Origin: Lumbricus rubellus
Taxonomy: Eukaryota; Annelida; Clitellata; Crassiclitellata; Lumbricidae
Assembly: GCA_945859605.1 (NCBI GenBank)
Contig: OX243811.1
Span: 57,401,266 to 57,465,265 of the forward strand
Reading direction: 5' to 3'
Length of the DNA: 64,000 nt
The notes under the pieces are model-generated. The model did no database searches and was not told where the DNA came from. It saw only the letters and a list, made by a program, of their open reading frames with translations. A program made the position numbers and the translations under genes. Below are positions 57,366 to 64,000 of the stretch, one piece after another. Within the stretch, counting starts at the first letter, position 1, and each line of letters opens with the position of its first letter.

Positions 57366-57371
57366 AATAAA
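57366..57371 (+). other. Candidate poly(A) signal, receptor GC
   Basis: AATAAA about 840 bp downstream of the stop codon. The first clean AATAAA after the coding end that I found; unverified. Confidence 0.35.
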
Positions 57372-58320
57372 CTGGTCACCATACAGAGAACACATGGGGG
57401 CATTCATCAGAGCTATTTTGGAAATGGCTGCAGTAATTTTCATTGGTGGGTTGGATTTCTAATACAAGCTTTTGTAATGATGGATTAAATTCAAAGCAAA
57501 GCCAGTTTACTTTGATTAGATTTCTTCAACACAAGTAGGATATCACAAATTTTCAAATGAGTTACACGACCTAAGTAACAAAATTCCTAATTCACAGGAT
57601 TTATTCAATCACTGTTAATGTTAAGTTACATACCTGGAAAGTCAAACAGAAATTTATAACAATAGCACACACAAAAAGCACTGCAACACACAAATAATAT
57701 TTGCATATATACAATGAACAGTACCCACATGCAACAAAATAAAATTAGCAAATACATGATTTATCACACGAGCAGCATAATTAAGCATCAAACAAATGCA
57801 TTTTAAAAAAAGAAGATAATATCGAACATGTTTTAAGTTACTGTAAATTAGCACTAATGCTGTATGAATAGCATTACCTTAAATACAGAGATTTACATCC
57901 ACATTTACCAAACATTAAAAAATTAGTTAAATTGCAACAAATCCTAAAAAATCAGATCTCTGAAATACACCAAAAACATTTGTGAACAGACCAATATAGT
58001 CCTGTACTGTCACTGTTTCACAGACTGCCGGTTATAGCGGTTGCAATTAAGCAGATCTTTAGAACTAGTGAAAACTGGAAAGTTGTTTACCAACTACAAG
58101 CATTTAACACCTACTTCATTGCTACAAAATGCCCTGCACATCTGAATAAAACAGAAAGCTAAGAAAATGCTTTTCTAAAATTACCTTTGCACTGGTAATT
58201 TCAATATCTACAAAGAAAGAATTTATTTAGACATGCCCATATATCTTCATATATGTATGTATATATAAATTATATATATATACTGTATATATATATATAT
58301 ATATAATTTCCTACTTTCAC

Positions 58321-58795
58321 TTATGTCCTGGGCATGACGTTAAACTGCATCCATCCTCTGCCACAGGGAACCAACAAAGTCCCTGTGCCGGTCCTAAGCC
58401 CGGACAAAATGAGGAAGGTTTGCCAGATGGGTGGCGATACTCTGGCAGTAAAAAAACCAAGACGATTGTAATCCGCCAAAACCACGACACAAGTGACATG
58501 GCTACCCAGATGCTTCAAGGTGTCATGATGTGAAGCAGACATGCACAGGTCGGTCAGGACAGACTGGTGGAGAGAGTCGGGGGAGAGAGCGTGGGACACA
58601 ACGGGCATTGACCCACGTTGTCCTTCATGCCTCTTTTTCACGATTCTCTTCAATCGGACAATGTGGTCTAGATGCTCCAAGATGTTAATGGTACGGAGCA
58701 GACCTGCTGACTGGACAAGTTGAGGCTGGGCAGCATGACGCGAGACAGACTCAGACAGAGAGTGGCGTCGGACTCTAACGGGCATTGAGCCCTAT
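58321..58795 (-). other. Unidentified ORF-bearing repeat-like block
   Basis: A 154-codon uninterrupted minus frame, no recognised domain. The underlying DNA is a diverged tandem pair: caatgcccgttagagtccga and caatgcccgttgtgtcccac each open a roughly 220-bp segment with ctctctctg/ctgtctcgcgtcat and accattaacatcttggagca / acaccttgaagcatctgggt. Ends with gatgatgattgatgatg. More likely a dispersed repeat than a gene; a young retrogene is the alternative. Confidence 0.4.
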
Positions 58796-59608
58796 GATAT
58801 TGATGATGATTGATGATGACTTTCACTTGCTGGTAAATGAGCAAATATCTTCATTTTTACATCCATGGTTAACATTAAACCTTCCTCAGAAATTTTGCTA
58901 AACAAGTCTTAAAAGTGTCAATTTATTTTCCAAAAACCGATTCTCTCACCAGATCATAAGCGGCTTTACACTTACTTTTCTGCCATGTTCAATCTTCTCT
59001 GTCTTCAAGTTGAACCTAATAATATTTCTCTCCGAGTATATTTATTAGAAGCGCGACTTCCAAACCTACTTGTTCTATGCACTTTAAACTACAGAATCAA
59101 TGTTTACAGAACATTCATTGCAAGGCAGTAAATTTCCGCCAAACCTTCACTCTATTATCGACTTCATTTCTAAGGCGTTACACTGACACCAATTATAGCT
59201 GCACCCAGCTCTTGACAGGATTGGATTTCATATAGTGACTGTCAGATAGAAATATCAAAGCTACACCACACAGTCTATGAATAATTATAATTTAACTCAT
59301 CTCACTGGTCACCTACAGAAACAAACATCCATTATTTTGTTAAGCACTGCATACACAATTTAATAAACGTTATTGTACTAACATCACATAAAATGAACAC
59401 AAGATCTGAACAAAGGATACCTGCAGAAAACCTGGCCAGAAACGGTAATGAAACTAATTTTATCAAGCATAATAACTTTGTTAGCTTTGATATAAGCATT
59501 AGTTTGCTTCACCTGTTTTGCATAATTATAACAGAAGTATGCATAAGCTTACATGTTTCCTCCCCCAAATCTGACGTTAATAATCTCATAAAGGATTAAA
59601 AGTTTGTA

Positions 59609-59614
59609 TTTATT
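59609..59614 (-). other. Candidate poly(A) signal, plexin
   Basis: TTTATT on the plus strand is AATAAA on the minus strand, about 760 bp past the plexin stop. Unverified. Confidence 0.3.
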
Positions 59615-60371
59615 TGGCATTTGGTCTGTTTGATTTCACAGTATGATGCATGAAATAACACAAGTGTATTTAGAAATGAATTAAAAAGTCTGTGGTAATG
59701 TTTTAAAAGATAGAATCACATGACAAACCACACGAACTTCACACAGCTTGAATTTATCACCATCTTAAATATCTGCACCCAAGATATACTTCTCATAATA
59801 TACTTTTTTGTTAAAAATCACCTGATTGGACAAGGGAATATAAGTATACAGTTAAAAAGAAGTACAAACTGTTGACATTCATCAAACAGTTGACCTTAGT
59901 TTTTCAGCTAATATTATCGTTAGATGATCATGCAGATTATATTGTCTTAACCTGTCGATTACTAGGATAGCCTTACACTTGTGGAAACACAATAAATATG
60001 TACATATGTATATTCTTAGCACATTTACATGAACAAGGACGTACAAAACGTGCATGCATGTATCCAGTATGTAGCTGGGTACAGTTGTACATCAACATTC
60101 TTTCAATGATAATTATGTGCATATTACATCTACAAATTGTGGAAATATTTTGGCTCTTCACAGTATCAGCGCTTTCTTCAATTCTTTTGATGTGACTCAC
60201 AAAGTGACCTGACAAACCGCATTGAGTACAGGAAGAAACTCTTTAATTTGATGAAGCCATGGTCATAGTTTCTTACTATCACATTTGATGAGGGGGCGAT
60301 AATGACCAAACACAGTGATCGATTCAATCCCAAGTGTCGTTGGTAGCTCACTAAGAACTACATCATTCGGT

Positions 60372-60482
60372 TCATACAGTTGAGTTCATTGGATTTTCAT
60401 CTTTTATCGAGTGCAGCTGTTCAAAGTGCTCAGCCAGATGTAGTTTCTTTGCAGACGGATCATTTTCCAGAGCGACTACCAA
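60372..60482 (-). CDS. PLXN: Plexin last exon
   Basis: Minus-strand acceptor gttgctgtag, then ttggtagtcgctctggaaaa. Encodes LVVALENDPSAKKLHLAEHF, EQLHSIKDENPMNSTV and stop TGA (60372-60374). The ALE.D..A....L..k.eQ pattern is the plexin C-terminal helix. Confidence 0.93.
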   Translation of the reverse strand: MVVALENDPSAKKLHLAEHFEQLHSIKDENPMNSTV

Positions 60483-61048
60483 CTACAGCAACATCAAAAC
60501 AAGTTTGTTGAAAAATCTATCATCTGCTTTGCAATTTTTTTATTGGTCTGTGTTCTGATAAAGTAAGTAAGTAGCATTTATTTGCATCTGAAAAACGCAC
60601 CTGCATTACATTGTAATATAGCGATTGCAAACGATTTTAAATTAGCCAAAAGAGGAGCAGATTATGACATGTCACAAAATTTTGTCACAACTAACAAAAC
60701 TAAAGATGCAACGGTTTACAAACTGTTTATAAACAACTTAGAATTAACAAGAGGCAGCATGAAAAGATGCAGTATAAACAAATTAAATGCACCACACTTA
60801 GATTCAGATTCGCTCACTTTGTATCTACAGATATTAAACGCTTAAAAATAATGGTTTAAAATCAAAAACAATTTTGTTTGTACTCCATGTTTTAATATTA
60901 CAATGACTATAGTATGACATGAAAAAGAAGTACACTATGATAGTTGGAAACTGGATCTCAAAATTAAATGTCCACTCTGTAATCAACTTAAATGTGTTAT
61001 ATATAGAATATCAGAATAAACACAAACAGAAAGTTCAAAAAACTCTAC

Positions 61049-61123
61049 CTCATCCTTGAACCTTGAGGCATAACCATACAATTCATGAAGGGCAACTTCC
61101 TGATTAAATTCTGCGCTGTATGT
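61049..61123 (-). CDS. PLXN: Plexin penultimate exon
   Basis: A 75-nt exon: acceptor gttttgcag, donor gag|gtagag (minus strand). Encodes TYSAEFNQEVALHELYGYAS then RFKDE. Short and therefore easily missed; fixed by plexin similarity and phase. Confidence 0.93.
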
Positions 61124-61770
61124 CTGCAAAACAAAGCACCAGCAAAATGCTAAAAAATTGGATCCATGATATTCTTATATTTAAACAATAAACTGGCAAA
61201 ATAAACAGGTAATATGTCACAAACAAGCTGAAGCAAAGTCAAGTGCAGAGCAAGAGACATAACTCTTTAAATGATGCTCATCATAGGCTTCAGCCAAAGC
61301 TCATCTGCCATAAACAGTTTGAAACCAACACCACACTGCTCGTAACCATGTTTAAACTCTTTACCACACCGATTTGTATGTAGTTGCTTAATCTGTGCAA
61401 AATAGGGTGTCAGTTTTTCATCACGGTGTCCTATGATACTGACTGCAATTGAAAAGTGTTGGTTTTGGTCTGCTGAGAAGATTTCGCATAACAACACTCA
61501 ACATGTTTTCTAATATCCTGTCCACTTGTCTTGTGCCTGAGCTTGAGATTCTCTGTTATTGTGTGCACAATAATTGCAATCATTTAATTCAGTAAAGCTC
61601 CCTTTACAAATCTAGCTATAACCATGCAGCCTGCATGTTTTATTGGATTTGGAAGCAAGCACGTTGCTCGGTTTAAAACACTGCTTCTAAATGTATGCTG
61701 GTGGTAATTAGTAAATTGATAAGAGCGATCTGAAAAATGTGCAATATAACGTGAAAGAGATCTCGCTCAC

Positions 61771-61911
61771 AGCAGAGAGATCAGCCATAGAACTGGCCAT
61801 TGCATCCTCCGAGACAGATGGCAGATCTTTGATGCCCTGGTAGAACCGGCTGACGAGCTGACGATATCTGGGAATGTCCTTGGCAAATAGAAGTTTAGCA
61901 GACGGAGAATC
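61771..61911 (-). CDS. PLXN: Plexin exon, third from last
   Basis: Acceptor gctgtag, donor tctgct|gtgagc (minus strand); 47 codons. Encodes DSPSAKLLFAKDIPRYRQLV and SRFYQGIKDLPSVSEDAMAS. The KDSP.nKLL.AkdIP.Y block is plexin-specific. Confidence 0.95.
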
Positions 61912-62520
61912 CTACAGCAAACCAACAGTTACCATAAACCACATCATGCACACTTTATCAAACAACTGGAAACATAATACTCTCACATTATTATCAATCT
62001 TCTTTATATTCTTAATTCTTAAGGAGAAGCCAATTAGTCCTTTTCTCACTGATGATGTGCAGTCAATATATTATTCAAAGTCAAAGTGCTTTGATTAATT
62101 ACCATTGGAATAGAAATCACGGAATATCCTTCTGATGTGGACGGGATTTAAATAACCTACTTCTGAGTTGCGTCAAGCATGCTAAACATGCTCCCCACAT
62201 ACAGATGATAATTAATGCATCAAACAGTTATTTCAAATCCATTCTTTAAACAATGCTCTTTAAATTTTCTTTATCTGCATACTGACTCAATACAAAAGAA
62301 TTTTCAATACAGGCAATTTCTGCTTCTATAACTTGCAAGTAATATTTACATTTTTAATTATTTTACATGCAGCAATTGCAGCATATGAAACTAGTTTAAT
62401 GTCATATCATCATTTATAGTAATAGTTGCAGTTAGAACTTATTCTCAAACTGTGTGGAGTTTCTACTTTAAGACTTGCTGCTTCACTACCAATAGTTCGA
62501 GACTTTACAAGTTAAGGTAC

Positions 62521-62668
62521 CTTTCCGAGACGATGTTCGTGTGTTGAGCAGCTGTCCATGAATGTCTGAGCAATGACAGATAAACAACAGTCGACGACTT
62601 GAGACTTATTGATGTCGAAAACAAACTCAGGATTCTTAATCAGGGTCACCCAGAACCTTAGCGGCAGA
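62521..62668 (-). CDS. PLXN: Plexin exon, fourth from last
   Basis: Acceptor ttgtgtttcag|t, donor ggaaag|gtacct (minus strand). Encodes [20 protein letters not shown], then [20 protein letters not shown] and RLGK. It enters in phase 2, so the upstream exon should end with two bases of a Ser/Cys-like codon before LPLRFW. Confidence 0.95.
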
Positions 62669-64000
62669 CTGAAACACAAACAGGACCAAACTTACTTCTG
62701 CTCTACAATAGATTTACAGTTCAATAGATTCACAGTTTTCAAATGACCTGCACCAATTATAATTAAGATTAGTGTATACTTGTTTTTGTACAGTTTGGCA
62801 AAGTATCAGTGAATATTTTTATTTCAAACTAGCTGTACCCGGCCACGCGTTGCTGTGGCAGAAAAGACTCTCCCCCTCCCCCTCCCTCTCCCCGTCCCCC
62901 TCCCCCTCCCCCTCCCCTCTCCTCCCCCTCCTTCTCCCTCTGCCCCTCCCCCCTCCCCCTCCCCTTCCCCCTCCCCGTCCCCCTCCCCCTCCCTCTGCCC
63001 CTCCCCCTCCTCCTCCCCCTTCCCCCTCCCTCTGCCCCTTCCCCTCTCCTTCTCCCTTCCCCTCTCCCTCCCCCTCCTCCTCCCCCTCCCCCTTCCCTCT
63101 CCCTCCCCTCCCCTCCCCCTCCCCCTCCTCCTCCCCCTCCCCCTTCCCCTTCCCCTCCCCCTCCCCCTCCCCCTCTCCCTCCCCCTCCCCCTCCCCTTCC
63201 CCCTCTCCCTCCCTCTGCCCCTCCCCCTCCCCCTCTCCCTTCCCCCTCCGCCTCCCCCTCCCCTCCCCCTCCCTCTTCCCCTCCGTCCCGCTCCCCCTCC
63301 CCCGCCGCCTCCCTCCCCTCCCCTCCGTCCCGCTCCCCTCCCCCGCCGCCTCCCTCCCCTCCCCCTCCGTCCCGCCCCCTCCGCTCCTTTCCTCCCTCAA
63401 CCAAGAAGGCCGCAAATTAATTATGCGAATCGCTTATGACGTCATGGGATGCAACCTCATTCATGTTTCGTTTGCATGGTCGCAGTCACTGTCAAGGCGT
63501 TTGTGAATCTGGCAACGTGCGGTTTTTAATTTGCAAATGGCGGTGGAGCGGAATGCAAAGTTCACTTTTTGTGGAAAATATTGCGTTTATTCGGAGAAAA
63601 AAAAAGTTGGAAACTCTCTGATAGGAATGGAAGGTTTTGTGAAATTTTCAAAACAATCTGTGCGGTACGTTTCGAGAACACTTTACACAAACTATTGGAA
63701 AGTTTCATTTTTATATATATAGATAATATCAATACGTTTTGACTTTTAACAGTTTATAAACAACATCCAGCTCTGCTAAGGAATTATTGATTTTATAATT
63801 TTGTATTGTTACACCAGACTGCAACACTAGAGGATTCCAATCCGTACTCACAGAAGAATTTTGGACTACAAGTAACCAAGAGATGGCAATGTATTGTGAA
63901 CATGGCAGTGCTCCAGACAGTGGCGAGTCACAGATCATGATTATGCACCAAGTTGAAAAAATGAATTCCTTATTATTCCTCTCACACAACATAGATCTAA
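62669..64000. other. Plexin intron running off the right edge
   Basis: No plexin exon found in 62669-64000. It is occupied mainly by polypyrimidine repeat copy 3; 63724-64000 shows a minus-strand frame without plexin similarity. Confidence 0.65.
62826..63723 (+). mobile_element. Polypyrimidine-containing interspersed repeat, copy 3
   Basis: Head actagctgtacccggccacg, then gttgctgtggc, then about 520 bp of almost pure C/T made of CCCCCT-like units (62866-63390), then a unique section with tttcgagaacact, ending tttttatatatatagat. Head, ttttttgg/tggaaaa..attgcgttt block and TATAGAT end are shared with copy 2. Large Pro/Ser and Gly/Glu frames over it are not genes. Confidence 0.85.

Larger units (their letters stand above)
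56527..60371. other. Convergent intergenic region (3' UTRs of receptor GC and plexin)
   Basis: The cyclase ends on the plus strand and the plexin on the minus strand, so both 3' UTRs lie here. Candidate poly(A) signals: AATAAA at 57366-57371 (plus) and, on the minus strand, the complement of TTTATT at 59609-59614. TA-rich microsatellite at about 58255-58305 and an unidentified repeat-like block at 58321-58795. Otherwise AT-rich with nothing recognised. Confidence 0.6.
60372..62668 (-). other. PLXN: Gene model: plexin, last four coding exons (5' part outside window)
   Basis: Exons 62521-62668, 61771-61911, 61049-61123 and 60372-60482 on the minus strand, all phase 0 internally, encode the final ~157 residues of a plexin. 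Conserved blocks in order: [82 protein letters not shown]. This is the C-terminal half of the split Ras/Rap GAP domain through which plexins signal after semaphorin binding. The primary arginine fingers are not in this part. The protein ends NSTV, matching a class I PDZ ligand (S/T-x-hydrophobic); plexin-B proteins end in such a motif to recruit PDZ-RhoGEFs, so B-type is my inference. The next exon upstream lies past 64000. Confidence 0.93.

Noticed and set aside
58255..58305. TA-rich tract near the intergenic centre as a promoter
   Set aside because: It is a (TA)n microsatellite; both flanking genes terminate towards it.
60582..60845. 87-codon plus-strand frame inside the plexin 3' introns
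   Set aside because: No domain, AT-rich composition, antisense to an intron, no splice context.
63729..63992. Minus-strand frame as a further upstream plexin exon
   Set aside because: It contains no plexin block such as the expected segment before LPLRFW, no suitable donor in phase 2, and lies next to a repeat end.

Overview
The window is intron-rich metazoan nuclear DNA, probably from an invertebrate. It has 21-exon gene architecture with GT-AG introns, animal-specific gene families (a receptor guanylate cyclase, a plexin and an ankyrin/SOCS-box protein), and a heavy load of hAT, Penelope-like and non-LTR elements plus microsatellites. The AT-rich non-coding DNA is salted with the palindrome TAGGCCTA. 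I cannot name the species; a marine invertebrate would fit, but that is inference.

Three protein-coding genes can be built exon by exon. All internal splice phases agree, and the two complete genes have total lengths divisible by three. (1) 3558-11895 (+): a 4-exon, 530-residue ankyrin-repeat protein with an acidic 10-residue tandem repeat at its N-terminus and a SOCS-box-like C-terminus (ASB-like). (2) 14884-56526 (+): a 21-exon, 1078-residue natriuretic-peptide-receptor-type guanylate cyclase. It has a signal peptide, ligand-binding ectodomain, one transmembrane helix, a kinase-homology pseudokinase domain, a dimerisation helix and a guanylate cyclase domain with its key residues intact. 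(3) 60372-62668 (-): the last four coding exons of a plexin, covering the end of the cytoplasmic GAP domain and ending in a PDZ-ligand-like tail. The plexin runs off the right edge. Genes 2 and 3 converge tail to tail.

Region by region: 1-3.5 kb holds no gene but has a long perfect hairpin and a 56-bp hAT MITE. 3.5-12 kb is the ankyrin gene; its last intron carries a complete 3.0-kb hAT element with 8-bp target duplication, a second degenerate hAT nested inside, and a 64-bp satellite. 12-14.9 kb is intergenic with repeat debris. 14.9-43 kb is the ectodomain half of the cyclase gene, whose giant introns are full of transposons. These include a 5.1-kb nest of elements inside elements (20.4-25.5 kb), a 2.6-kb hAT that cuts a LINE in two (30.8-33.4 kb), a LINE fragment with a near-perfect palindrome (35.1-35.3 kb), and a 1-kb element bounded by inverted arrays of C-tracts and G-tracts (39.6-40.6 kb). 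43-56.5 kb is the compact cytoplasmic half. 56.5-60.4 kb is the shared 3' intergenic space, and 60.4-64 kb is the plexin 3' end plus a long polypyrimidine repeat.

Biologically, the cyclase would make cGMP at the plasma membrane in response to an extracellular ligand, the plexin would transduce semaphorin signals, and the ASB-like protein may be a substrate adaptor for a Cullin-5 ubiquitin ligase. Nothing in the sequence links the three functionally. The most distinctive content is the layered transposon architecture and a possible alternative terminal exon that would give a cyclase-less receptor.
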